A stretch of 64,000 nucleotides of DNA from Curvularia sp. ZM96. Its lineage: Eukaryota > Ascomycota > Dothideomycetes > Pleosporales > Pleosporaceae. Position numbers and translations under genes: made by a program. Below, piece by piece: positions 20,663 to 32,132 of this stretch. The notes under the pieces are model-generated. The model was not told the DNA's origin and ran no database searches. It was given only the letters and a program-made list of their open reading frames with translations. The first letter of the stretch is position 1. Every line of letters starts with the position of its first letter. The DNA is taken from NCBI GenBank assembly GCA_022457065.1, contig JAJGBQ010000001.1, positions 868,001 through 932,000 on the forward strand, written 5' to 3'.

Positions 20663-22280
20663 CTATAACTTACTCTTCGCATGCAAAAGTTCAGGCCGCC
20701 ACATCTCGTTCAGCAAACGACTTGCATTAACCATTTCGGGTCTGCACTGATCCAACGATGTGATGCCCAGCAAGCGCATTCCGGTGTCGACCTCATCGGC
20801 AAGGACTAAAAGAAACAAAGTAGTTAGTGATGTTATCCTGCGAGGCTTTCGTGAGAATTCAGACTTACTATCAACGCATCTCTCGACGCCCTTTGCGCCG
20901 TACGCACCCAGCGCGTAGAGAAAAGGGCGTCCAACACCGACTGCTGTCGCGCCGAGGCACAGAGCCTTGAGCACGTCGTTTCCGTCGCGCAGGCCGCCGT
21001 CGAGGAAGATTTCGAGCTTGCCCAGTACCTCAGGACAGTAGGTGCGGATTTCAAGCAGCGTCATAAGCGCGCTGGGTGCCGTGTGTAACTGTCTACCGCC
21101 GTGGTTACTGAGTAAGATGCCGTCGCAGCCGTATTCCATGGCTAGTTTGGCATCTTCTGCGCACTGAATGCCCTTGAGGACAATGGGTCCGTCCCACTCT
21201 TTGCGGACCCATTCAAGATCTGCCCATGTCATGTAGGGCGTCAGTTGGCCTTGAACAGGGCGTCCGCCCATGGCGGGTGCAAATGCGTTCTCACCGCCGG
21301 TTTCCCATTCCCCGGGACTTTCTTCGGTGAGACCCACTGCGAAGGCTTCTTCGGCTTGAAGGCGGCGGTCTGCGGTGCGTTTGCCGAGAATGGGCGTGTC
21401 GACTGTGATCCATAGGCCTTTGTATCCGCAGCGCTTCACTATGCGTAGGAGGTCAAGGGCCTTTTGCTTGTCTACAGGCATATAGTACTGGTAGAATAGT
21501 TGGGTCGGACTGCTGTTGCCAAGCCGCTGCTGTTCGTCGACATAACTCTGCCAGATTTGCTCGCCGCTCTTGGAGCTAGCTGTACTGACAACTTTGTGTA
21601 TCCCCTTGCGGACGGCTCCTCGTATCATCTCTGGTTCGGCACCTGGGTGGATTGCTCCCATTGTTCCCATGGGGCAGATGTAGAACGGATATGGAGAGCT
21701 GTGTCCAAAGATTTTGCGGCGTGTGTCCACTTCGCCTACATTACGCATTACACGTGGCCGGAAGCTGATGCGACCCCAGTCATCGATGTTGCCTTTGATC
21801 GATGCACCAGTGTTTGCAGATCCAGAGACGTAGATGTATGACTTGTGCGGCATAACGGCCTTTGCCACTGGTTCAAAGTCGGTCGTGGACACGCAAAGAC
21901 TCACGTGGGGAATCTCATTGGAGTTGGGATCTGTTTCAGATGGTTTCTTTGAATCTGTGTCTTTAATCTGACGAAGCTGGCCGAAGCTGTTGGGATCGAC
22001 AGGTCCTAGATAGGCATCCTTTGGTAGGTAATCCTCCAGATAGCTCAGTGGATGGTACTTCTTGAACTCTTCCGTTGCATCCTATTGAGTTGTCAGATCA
22101 TACTTCAACCATGCTACAATACAGCCCACTCACCGACCCAGCATTTCTCAAGATGATCGGAGCGCCACCTGGATGTTCAGATAAGAAGCTGGTCACATTG
22201 TACGCTTTCGAATCCAACACAATCCAGCAGTCATTCTTGCTGTGATGCTTTGCTATTTCTGCTCCGTTGATTCGCGACAT
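20663..22280 (-). CDS. Cytochrome b5-FMN 2-hydroxyacid dehydrogenase (flavocytochrome b2-like) with C-terminal SKL
   Basis: Exons 22134-22280, 20869-22081 and 20663-20805 give 500 residues; introns are 52 and 63 bp. Residues 1-75 are a cytochrome b5 domain with both heme ligands (H36 in EHPGG, H59 in KKYHPLSYLE). The rest is an FMN-dependent alpha-hydroxyacid dehydrogenase barrel: FYICPMGTMG, LWITVDTPILGKR, VLKGIQCAEDA, the catalytic stretch LLSNHGGRQLH, and FLDGGLRDGNDVLKALCLGA. Flavocytochrome b2 is normally a mitochondrial intermembrane-space L-lactate:cytochrome c reductase with a cleaved presequence. Here the b5 domain begins at residue 1 with no presequence, and the protein ends HAKSKL, a textbook PTS1. 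Peroxisomal location is therefore inferred. The substrate (lactate, glycolate or a longer hydroxyacid) is unknown. Confidence 0.9.
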
Positions 22281-23552
22281 GACTTCAGCTTCTCACAATC
22301 ACTGTGTATAGGTCAAGATCTTATTTCCTACATCGGCCAATCTCCGCGAAGATATTTGAGGGGAAGCCGCTAGCCCGGGTATATCGCTTCAAGATCGGAA
22401 ACATTGCCGGTGCTCGCATCCGGGTCAACTTCTACCGAGTAGTTACTGCCGACACACGTGAGCATCGCAGATAGCACCGAGTACAACACGTCATTCTCGC
22501 AAGACGAGACGACTTCCATAGAGAAGTCTTCGAAGCAATTCCTCGTTGGACCTGATAGTGCCATATTTGCGACGTCGCCTAGATGTCAGAACTTAAGCTA
22601 GTCCCAATCAAGCCGAACTCAACAAGTCTTGGCGAAACGGAATAGGCACCTATTTATTCTGCATTCCTTCATCCTTAACATCTAGGCACAACCCCAAAAT
22701 CCGTAGGCTTATTACTCATTCATCGACGTGCTGTTATTTTTTTTCCTTTGAGTCTCTCGTATCAAAACCGCCATGACTTACACGCATACACATTCGATAC
22801 GCTAGCACTGAACGTGTTGTCCGAAACAAACTGCTACGAAACGATGCTTCGAGCCCCGTGGAATGCGTCTCGAACGAACGCGGACCGCGGAGCGCAGGAG
22901 CGGTTCGGTAGCTTGAGTGGGCTACAAGGAACGCGGAGCACGATCCCGTCACGCCAACGTGGCTGTACAAAGAAGGGAACCATACTACGGCATAACTAAC
23001 GTTGAGGCTGTCAAGCATACCATGTTTTCCCTTCGTTTCAAACGCAACGAAAACTCTCCTATGCATGTGGGACATGGATGCACTAGCAAACCGCTCCTTG
23101 GCAAGCAGTGTGCGGCCATAATCCTGCAGGATGCAACATGCAAATGGCATTGACGGCTGGTGGTGGAGAATGTTGACATTGTAAGGCGTACCTTGGATGG
23201 GAATCAAGGGTCTAGCATTACTACCATTGGAGAAGCATCCCCGACGCACGTTTACCCGGTCGCCTATGCGTTCTAGACGAGAGCTACCTCATTCCTTCGC
23301 CCAACCAGAGCGGATCCTGATGAGCTTTTTTCCACACTACTGCCGCCTACTGCCATCTGTCCAGGCCATGAGTGGTTTACTCAAGTAATCTATAAAATAT
23401 TGTCGCTAGAAATGGGGCCTTCCTCCGCTGCATGCACATCTGTGGCGAGAGGATACAAAAGGCCTATGTGAGCCATGGGAACGTGGATGCCAGGGACTCG
23501 TTGTTTCTCTCATTTCGACCTCTCCCTCTCTCTCAGCAGGTCGTACATCAAG
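22281..23552. other. Divergent intergenic region
   Basis: Lies between the b5/FMN gene (-) and the BBE-type oxidase (+). A 64-codon minus-strand frame with ATG (22370-22564; MALSGPTRNCFEDFSMEV...) has protein-like composition but no recognisable domain, so it is not called as a gene. The rest shows nothing beyond promoter sequence. Confidence 0.45.
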
Positions 23553-25607
23553 ATGTTGAAACACTTGATTGCTCTTCAAATATTTTATGCAACCCTAGCG
23601 TCGGCGCAAAATGCATCAACGGTTGTTTCTGTTTCACCTGCGGCAGAAACACTTGCTGCCGATGTCACATCTGCCAACCTGCCCCTCTTTGACACGGAGG
23701 CCGTACAGTTGACGGACAAGGTTGTTGCGGCAATCAAAGAGTACACTGACTATGCGGAGTACGCCTCGCTTGTCGACTTTGGAGACAGCCTAGAATCCAC
23801 AACTTCGGCGCGCACCCGCCGAGCCCGAAGGTCTCTCCGCTGCAAAACCATGCCAGGTGACTCCTTGTACCCAAGCGAGTTTGGCTGGAAAGTGTTCAAT
23901 GCCCTCCTTGGTGGTGCGTTGGAGAAGATCATTCCCATTGGCTCACCCTGCTACAAGCAATCGCCATACAATAACTACGATGCTGTGAGGTGCGCTGAGC
24001 TTGTCCAGAACTTCGATGCCGAGGAGATTTAGTATGTGCATATCCAAGCTCGTGACGAATTAATAGCTAACGCACGTAGCTATCAAAATAACGGTGCTTT
24101 AATGAATCCGTTGTGGTACGGCATGACATGCCCGATTCCAGCTTCGGGGAACCTTGCAAATGGCACTTGCACTCAAGGTGGCTATTCAGAATATGCCGTC
24201 AAGGTCAGCAACGTCGCTCAAATTCAGCTGGCAGTCAATCTTGCCCGCAACCTTAATCTCCGTTTGGTTGTTCGAAATACCGGTCACGACTACAATGGCC
24301 GTTCAGTCGGAAAGGGAGCGCTCAGCATCTGGACCCATGGACTCAAGGAGATCAAGTATGTCAAGGATTATGCAAGCCCCACATACAAAGGACCTGTCTT
24401 CAAGCTTGGTGCTGGTGTGCAGGGATTCGAGCTCTATCAAGCCGCAGACAAGTACGGGGTTTCTGCTGTGGCCGGTATCTGTCCGACGGTTGGCGTCACT
24501 GGTGGTTACTCGACTGGTGGCGGGCATTCGCCTCTGATGCAGCATTTCGGAGTCGGTGCTGACCAGATTGTCGCTTTCGAAGCCGTGCTGGCGAATGGGC
24601 GCTTCGTCACCGTCACGCCCGAGATAAATAGCGATCTGTACTGGGCCATGCTTGGTGGAGGTGGCGGCACCTTTGGTGTCATCACTTCTGCCATCGTCAA
24701 GGTCCACCGTCGGGTCCCCGTGACCACCTCTACTTGGACTATTATGACGTCTGAAACCGTTAGTGCTGACAGTTTTTGGGAGGCTTTTAGGTTCTACTTT
24801 GACAGCATTCCTGCGTATAACAGAGCAAAGACCTACTCTTATTTCACCCTCATAGCATTGGCGCCCGGCAGCTATATGTGGTCTATGGGACCTTTTTTCG
24901 CGACCGACAAAAGTGTTGCTGAGTACGAGGCCTTGATGAAGCCTTTCTACGAAAAGTGCGCTTCGCTAGGCATCAAGCTCAATGCGAATACCACCTACTA
25001 CGACAGCTTTTACCCAGCTTACCAGGCCACGTTCGCTACATTTAATTACTTTATCGGTGGTGCTGGAGGTATTGCGTCGAATCGTCTGATGACATCCGAT
25101 AACTGGAAGAATCCTGAGATACGCAATCAAACTTTTGCCGCTGTCCGAAACGTAGTCGATAGCGCTGGGATGATCAATATGTACCACCAGCGACCGGCTG
25201 AGCAGGAGAACAAGGGGGCCAACTCGGTTAACCCTGCCTTCCGCGATGAAGAGAGCCAGATGGTGATTATCAACACGGTTGCCGACCAGACGCCTGCAGG
25301 ATGGGCGGCCACAGTGGAAAAGCTCACTAACACTGTCATGGCACCGCTACGTGAAATTACCCCTCAGGGAGGCGCGTACGGTAATGAGGCGGACATTGCA
25401 GAGCCCGACTGGCAGCAATCCTTTTGGGGCGACAATTACCCGAGGCTCGTGCAGATCAAGAACAAGTACGATCCCGGCATGCTGTTCTACGTCCACCACG
25501 GAGTTGGCTCTGAAGAATGGGCGATTGAGGATGGCGGGATCATTGGCAAAGGCGTACAATCGACCGATGGCCCGCTGTGTCGCGCTGAGTCGCGTAGTGC
25601 CGCATAA
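23553..25607 (+). CDS. Secreted BBE-type FAD-linked oxidase (PCMH fold)
   Basis: Exons 23553-24031 and 24080-25607 (48-bp intron containing an in-frame stop) give 668 residues. Start chosen at the ATG that opens a signal peptide (MLKHLIALQIFYATLASAQ). Residues 20-95 form an acidic, Ala/Thr-rich region ending in a polybasic stretch RTRRARR (about 87-93), which looks like a Kex2-type processing site. The FAD-binding PCMH domain follows: RNTGHDYNGRS with the FAD-linking His at about 229, and CPTVGVTGGYSTGGGHSPLMQHFG. The C-terminus has the berberine-bridge domain FWGDNYPRLVQIKNKYDPGMLFYVHHGVGS. Family members oxidise sugars, alcohols or alkaloids with O2; the substrate is not predictable. It is longer than most because of the N-terminal extension. 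Confidence 0.9.
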
Positions 25608-26396
25608 TGTCCTATTGAAGAATGAAGTGTTGTAAAGGCGACGGTGGTGCCCTGGTCTGATGTTCGTGCAAGTGATGGTGAAGACGCGCGGCTCGCGCAA
25701 GCAGAATCGGTTCCCAGGTCGAAGAGGGCGAGGGCATGCCAAGGCTTTTGTGTCATGATAAGGGATGTAACACGGGAAGATGGTTTGTTTTGTGTGCTCG
25801 GCAGTTGACAGGGCGCGCGGCGAGACCAAGGACACGGGCGGAGGTTAATTCTAACGTCGTCGGGCCCACCTCTGGCCGCCGCGTTTGGGTGCGAGGTGAA
25901 GGGCGTTTGTGCGGCGGCTCGAGGTATGCGCCCACCGATCTGAAATGCAATGCGACAAATGCAACGGAGACGTCGACCGTGGGTTCCGCCCTTTTGCATG
26001 TCCAAAGGGCCATTGGGACGAGGGGCTTTGCGACACTTATGCTGCAGAAGCGGAGGGGCGGCCGCGTTCCCGTCCCTGCAACCCCGGCCGCGATGCTCCA
26101 TCTTCTAGAAGGTTGGCAACCGGAGGGAAAGTCGATGCGAAACCCTTGGCCCTGTCGTCGCAAGCCCAGGCCTATCAGGACCCGCAACGCCCAGCGCCCG
26201 CTGCAGACATGTCGCAGCCCTTGGTGAAGCCCCAACTGTCAGAAATCTGTGTCGTCTCGGTCCTCAGCGCCCAATTCCGCGGCAGGTGTAGACGATTAGT
26301 CAAGCCTCGAGGTCTGTCATCACTCTTCTCAGCGGGATGTAAAACAAACCGAGATCTCGTCCTCCGCAGTACCCTTCCCTCTCACGCCTCCGTCTT
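25608..26396. other. GC-rich intergenic region upstream of the Zn2Cys6 gene
   Basis: Overlapping open frames occur on both strands because the segment is GC-rich and stop-poor; none carries a motif. It probably contains the BBE oxidase 3' UTR and a long leader and promoter for the transcription factor. Confidence 0.5.
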
Positions 26397-28024
26397 ATGA
26401 TCACGCCCTGTCCACTCTCCGCAATTGATCAAAATCTCTCGGAAGTCTTCTCATCCGAAGCGGAACGCTCTACATTGGCCACCAGCATGTGCCCCTTCAG
26501 TAAGCTTGGCAAACCCTCCTGCATCGTCCCTTTGCTAAAGAAAAAAAAAGCATCTCTTCCTTCAGGAGAAGGTCCAGCGCGCTTCGCCCCTACTGCCGTA
26601 AAGGATTGGCAGCCCAGACGAAAGTCCGTGTCGAATGCATGCGAGCGCTGCCGGAGGAGGAAGATTCGCTGCGACGGCGAGACGCCGTGCGCAACTTGTA
26701 AACGTTTTGCAGTGCAATGTATAAGAACGCAGAAACCCAAAGAGGTTGTGGCATCGTCAGTACCCTCGCTTTTCCACAAGACGACACTGCAACAGCCATG
26801 TCGCGCGGGTCACCACCTGACGAAAATGCAACTAACTCTCGGCTGCAAAGGGAACATCGAGAGGCTCTTGAAGGTCGAATACACCAGCTCGAAGCCCAAC
26901 TTGCTAGACATGTGAACGCGCCAATGCACGGCATGGAGTCGATTGACCACAACCTCTTGGCCGGTACACCCACGTCGTTTGACTGGCACCACGCAGGAGG
27001 AAGTGGAGGCCCATCTCATCTCAATCTCGACACGAGTATCCCCGCGACTTTTACGGCAGACGACCTGGACCTTGGCGCCTTCTCGGCTCGAAGTGGCAGC
27101 ATGCCCTCAATCGCCATAGACGAATGTGAGCCTTTCCCCAACTTCTCCTCGCCGTCTTCACCAGTACCTTCATTATGGTTAGGTACCACGCGTGCCTCCT
27201 CCCCCGAATCCATGCTCTCGGGCCCATCGGTACCCTCCTACCCCGCCGTGTACGGTTCGAAATCGCGCGCCTCTCCATCGTCGTCCGCAGCTGCACCACC
27301 AGGGTCAGAAATGCACACTGCGCCCTCTTGGGAATTCATGGCGCAAGCGGGCTCCAACCAGCTGCAACCGGGGACGAGCAGTCGAGGCGGCCACTCCCGC
27401 AAGACATCCATGTCCTCTCAGTCCATAGGAAGCAACGAGCAAACCATGTCGCCCATCCCCGAAGTCGAAGACGATCTGCTCCCCCTGGCCCCCGCCCCAC
27501 ACCTCCCCCGTCAGGGTGTCTTCGCCGCCCGCCAAGCAGACAGCCCTGGCCCATCATCCTCCCGTTCTAGTTTCACAGACCGCAGCCGAGCCATCGCCAC
27601 TATCCCTCTGCCCAGCCGTTTTGAAGCTGAAACTCTCACCAATGAGTTCATCCGCCACGTCGAATCCCTCGACTACAAAGCCTACTCTCTGTCCCCTTTA
27701 CTCTTCGCCCGCTTCTGCGAAGCCGTCTACCCCAACGCCCAGCCCTCTTCCGCCGTCGAAATCTCCGCCTCCATGTCCATGGCGCGATTCCACGTTTTCC
27801 TCGCCATGGCAATTGCCATGAAAGTCCGCATCAAGGACTCCCCAGAGCACACAAATGCCCTGCTGGAAACGTGCTACGAACTCGCCATGCAGCAAACGGC
27901 TTCATCGACGTTTTGGCAGGAATCCTGGGCTATGGAGGCGGCGCAGTTGCTTGCGTTGTTTGCGTCGCTGAGGAAGCCGATGAATGAAGAGCCGAGGTCG
28001 CTTCAGCATTCGTTCTCGTGGTGA
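26397..28024 (+). CDS. Zn2Cys6 binuclear-cluster transcription factor
   Basis: Two exons, 26397-26755 and 26851-28024, give about 510 residues. The DNA-binding cluster lies at about residues 82-108: ACERCRRRKIRCDGE-TPCATCKRFAVQC, spacing Cx2Cx6Cx5Cx2Cx6C, the Gal4-type pattern. The frame shifts after the cluster, so an intron is required. The best fit is 95 bp with donor GTCAGT, branch site ACTAAC at about 26831 and acceptor CTGCAAAG, joining the cluster to a coiled-coil-like helix (EHREALEGRIHQLEAQLARH). A Ser/Pro-rich middle follows, then a helical C-terminal segment (FEAETLTNEFIRHVESLDYK...) resembling the start of a fungal-specific regulatory domain but short for it. It should be a nuclear regulator; targets are unknown. 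The start is the first ATG of the frame. Confidence 0.82.
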
Positions 28025-28729
28025 TGATGATGCTAGTAAGCTCAATTCTTTTCTCCTTCTTTTCTCTCTGTGTGTCATTATGCTCCCTTTTTTTTTCATT
28101 TCTCCCACCATCTCCTTCTTTTTTCTCCTGCATATGGTTAGTGCCTCATCATCTCTTTGCTACTGTGTATGGAGTCCGTCTGTAAGTTTAAAAAAACCAG
28201 AAAGCAAGTAACGCCCGCGAGTTCTAGAGGGAAAAAAGAGCGTTTTGCCCTTTTTTGGTTGCTTTTTTTCTTTTTCTTCTCTTTTCTGGGCGTATCTCTT
28301 CTAGCCACTTGATACTACTGTACATATACGCATATATACCACTATCTTTGCTATGCTGCTACGTAGGTAGAGAAAAAAAAAGAAAAATGTGGAGAAGACA
28401 AAAAGATGGTGAGCCTTGGCTGTCAGTGTCAGTTGAAAGGAAAGGGAAATACCTCTCTTACCTATGTATGGGTTTTATTACAAGCACAGTACCTGGGGGG
28501 TTTCTCGTTCATTCGGCCAAAACTCAACTCTCATTAGAACCAACCCGGGACCGGAAACGATGTCAACATATTGCGAAAAAAAAAGAACCATTTTGAAGGG
28601 TATGTAACTAAACAGCAAGAGTAACCGTAACAGAGCCACCAACATACAAACGCACTCCCATCTCTTTCAACACATTAAACCTCTACCCCCACCTCCCCCT
28701 CCTCCTTCTCAATCCACCATCACGGCAAT
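28025..28729. other. Convergent intergenic region, pyrimidine/T-rich
   Basis: Long T- and CT-rich runs (for example around 28085-28135 and 28250-28290) with no coding frame. It should contain the 3' UTRs of the transcription factor (+) and the PhoD-like gene (-). Confidence 0.55.
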
Positions 28730-30909
28730 CTACCAATGCCTCCCCTTCGCCTTCATAGCCTCACTCACAACCAGCCCCGGAATCGTAAACCCGTAACCAT
28801 CCGTGCGGCCCTCACGGTCCTTATTACTAATTTCTACTCTGAGCACCACATCAAGACCATACGGGCCGCACAAGCCCGACGACTGGATACCATTGGCAGC
28901 AGGATGCTGGGTGCCGGCGCCATGCTCGCCGAGGTGGAATGGGTGACGCATGTTGTCCTTTGGACCTGGTGCTTCGCTGAGAGTTGATTTGGCGTCACCG
29001 TTTGTGTGAACGGAGGGTGCAGCGCCAGGTTGGGGTCCGGGGGCGGAGAGGGTGGCGGGGGAGGGATGGTGGATTCGCAGATGATGGCGTAGTTGCGGGA
29101 GGGCATAGTGGCGTGGTTGGAATCTGAGGTTTTGGATTCGGGTTTCTTGCCGTCTGCGTCAGTGGTGCCGTTGGTGCCGTTTACAGCACCTTCGGGGAGG
29201 GCTGGGTCGCGGTCGAAGATTTCAAGGAGCGTCTCGTCGGTTTCCTTGTCCAGGTGGTGGATTTTGTTGCGCTTGGCAAGGAGGTTGGCAACGGCTTGGG
29301 GTGGAGGCTTGTTGGTGATGGCGGAACTGATGATGTTGGGCATGTAGCGCCAGTCCTCTTCGGCACGGAGTCCTTGTTTGGCATTGGAGTAAAAGCGTCC
29401 AATGGCTCCGAGATGCACGTCTCCTCCAAGAATGGTGACTCGAGCGGAGAATTTCTGGGAAAACGCTTGCAGTTCGTGCATGAGGTATCTGCGCTCTTCC
29501 TTGTGCTGGCGGGCAGTGTAGTGGTCGTCGAGATCATCGAGCAAATCGACTTTGCCGTCAAACTGATTGAAAAAGCCACCTGCGAAGCCAAACCGCTTGT
29601 TCAGGAACTTGATGGGCGCAATCAAGGGCGACTGTAAGATGTTCTCAAGCCAGATCAAACGGGGATACGCAATTGGAACTCCGAGCAGTAAGATCAAATG
29701 TTTGAGTTCCGGGTTGGCGGTAAACTCTGCTTCCAGACGGTCAAAGAGCAGCTTGTATGTCTCAGGATAGTTAACCTGGTGTCTTGTCCGCTCTGTTCGC
29801 GCGTCAATACCCGCAAAAGCTATCCTAGCACCCAACTGGCAGTAAATGTTGCGGCTTCGCTCTTCCACATAAGGGCCCGGCTTGTTACCGATAATATAAG
29901 ACGGATCGCCTTCATCGTTGGTCATTACGTATGAATCCTGGGCCTGCACCTGATCAACAGGCGTTGTCTTTTCTCCCGCAGCCTGTACGGCCGTCGTCTG
30001 CGGTGCATCGGTGGTAAAAGTGCTCTTGGGAGGAGCGAGATGATGCTGAAACAAGAGATAGTACTTGTGAGCGACACCTCCAATACCGCGAAAAACAGCG
30101 CAATTCATAAAGTGATCGGTATAGGAACCAAATCCATCAATGATGTCGTGATCATCCCAGATGTTGACCTGAGGAATCTGGCTGTTGGCAGTAGAAAACG
30201 GGGCCGTTCCGTACCACCTGATGTAGTTTTTGTAGTAGTAAACGTCGCACTCATCACGCATCTTCCTGTCAAAGGGGAATTCGCGTCGCTTGTGCGGGTT
30301 GGAGATATCGGTCCAGGGTTTGAGCGGGCCGTCTACTCGCACTCCGTCGTTGTAAATCTGGTCACCTCCACCAATCATGACGTGGAAGGGTCGCTGCTCG
30401 TGCATGCGCAGGACATCGTTCCAGAGCACAGGTCCCTGCCACACGTCCATATCAGTGCCAACACTGAAGCCGTTGCAGGAGTGGAACATGATGCGCATTG
30501 ACTGGGTGATGGAGGGGATCACGAATATCATTGGCTTCTCAGCGCTGTCGACGTAGCGGAGGCCCTGGATGTTGTAACTCCACCTCGACTCGAACTGCTG
30601 CATGGGCGCCTGGAGGAGAAAGCGCCAGAAAGCCTTATCGCCGTCTTCGTACAGTTTTTGACCGTGGGATACTGTCTCTCCCACACTAAATCTCACATCA
30701 CCAAGAGTTTTGTCTACAGCACCAGCCGGCGATAGTACCAACTGAGGGGCGGGACCAGCACCGCTTGCCTCCTGGTGCCACGGCTTTGTAACAATCAGCA
30801 CGCTGCCGTGCCATATAGGCTGTCCGGTCTGTTGGTTGCTGGTGCGCCTGTAATTGAGGAGCGGGCCCATGACCACGTCCAGGACGGGTTGTTGCATTTC
30901 GGTTGCCAT
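28730..30909 (-). CDS. PhoD-like metallophosphatase (large cytosolic fungal type)
   Basis: About 714 residues if a 35-nt gap near the 3' end is spliced. Metal and active-site motifs are present: MIGGGDQIYNDGV, VNIWDDHDIIDGFGSY (DHD metal ligands), FAGIDARTERTR, and ITILGGDVHLG-type RVTILGGDVHLGAIGRFY. There is no signal peptide, unlike bacterial PhoD. The main frame runs into Pro-rich sequence near 29040 and then loses homology-like character. The clearly coding C-terminus (MRHPFHLGEHGAGTQHPAANG...YGLDVVLRVEISNKD) continues in another frame to a stop at 28730. Either a very short intron (28977-29011, GTTCAC...CTCAG, 35 nt) or a 1-base loss in the C-tract near 29055-29065 explains this. The family hydrolyses phosphodiesters or phosphomonoesters; the role here is unknown. 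Confidence 0.82.
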
Positions 30910-32132
30910 GGCGCAAGATTCGGTCGCGAATTACGGTTCAGTCTGGTGGGAACTGAAAACAAACTAAGGCGCTCTGCGCAAGCGCGTCAGAGGGAAAAAC
31001 AACGGCACCTTCAGGGCTGGAGTTAGCAGACGCAGGCTGACTTTAAAGCAGGCATTGAACTCACAATGGCAATGGGCTGAGGTTGGATAAGCCGCAGCTC
31101 TGGGCACAGATGGGAAATGCGCGAGCTGACACAGGTAGGGGGATATAGCAGCGATAACTCCGTCGCGGACGATGCAATTGGGGCAGAGGGGGGCGGGCGA
31201 AGCGTAAAAACAAAAGACAGAACAACCACAGCAACCAAGTTTCGTACGTATATTAGGGGGGCAATGAGGTCGCACGAGTATGTGAGAGGGCAGAGAGAAG
31301 GGAGAAGAGAAGGAAGAGAGGCTGGGAGGGGGCCCAAACGCATGTAGGCCTCCAAGTCCCAGAAAGTTGTGTGTTGTGCCAGTGATTGATGAGCACAGAG
31401 ACAAGCAGGGATCACGGTGCCGCTAAGCCGGGGTGGGTGGGGGAGCGTCCTGGCCATGCTCGAACCATTCTCCCATACCATACCACGGTGTGGAGCGCGC
31501 TTCGGACGCGATCTTCGCGATTAAAGGGTCATTGACACGGGAACCTGGCGTACCATCGACACGGGCGAGATCTATGAGCTCATGACACCCTTCTGGGGCA
31601 AGCCTCGCATTCGCAAGAGGGCACGCTAAGGCGGGTGGTTAGTGTGCGCTTCCCTTGTTCACAAAAGCAGGAGCATGTTTCCCGCAGGGCATGGCGCTAC
31701 GCTGCGCAATGACGCACGTTGAGTGGCGGTGTAATTGTGGCTCCGATCCACTTTGCAATCTCCTGTTCAGCCACCGCTGCCAAAAGGAGTGTCTCCTAAA
31801 CTTTGTGTGCGGTTTCAGGATAGCGATCTGCCATGGGCTTGCGTGAACTGTTTTCGTAAGCTTTGCGCAGACACGCTGTCAGACGTCAACTGTGATCCGG
31901 CAGAGCGGGCTGATATAAGACATGCGTTGGGGACGGAATGCGTTGATTAAACATAGGTAACATGTTCATTTATTTGACTTTAGATTCGACAAAATTGTAG
32001 GCCAAAGCGGCCGGGGATATTTCCTGCACACAGCGTTACTGGCTATGCAAGTTCGCTGAATAGATGCAGTTTCATCATTTCCATCGCCTACTGACTAGGC
32101 GCCGTTTCATCAATCCCATCCATCCCCCAATC
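30910..32132. other. Intergenic region with a gene relic
   Basis: Divides the PhoD-like gene from NBP35. The left part is promoter for the PhoD-like gene. A short coding-like relic is described separately at 31531-31629. The remainder has no feature I can support. Confidence 0.5.
31531..31629 (+). pseudogene. Possible C-terminal exon or relic of a lost gene
   Basis: A 32-codon stretch reads IDTGTWRTIDTGEIYELMTP and then FWGKPRIRKRAR before TAA. The composition (paired DTG phrases, Trp/Tyr, a basic tail) is unlike random intergenic translation. The same frame has a stop just upstream (GATTAAAGG at about 31519), no ATG, and no recognised upstream exon, although AAAG before 31526 could be an acceptor. 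I do not recognise the family. Confidence 0.3.

Noticed and set aside
22734..23249. A 171-codon minus-strand frame upstream of the BBE oxidase
   Set aside because: No motif, poor composition, no plausible continuation; read as promoter DNA.
25487..26400. Several overlapping frames of 160-200 codons on both strands
   Set aside because: They overlap one another on opposite strands in a GC-rich stretch, lack motifs, and most start with non-ATG codons.
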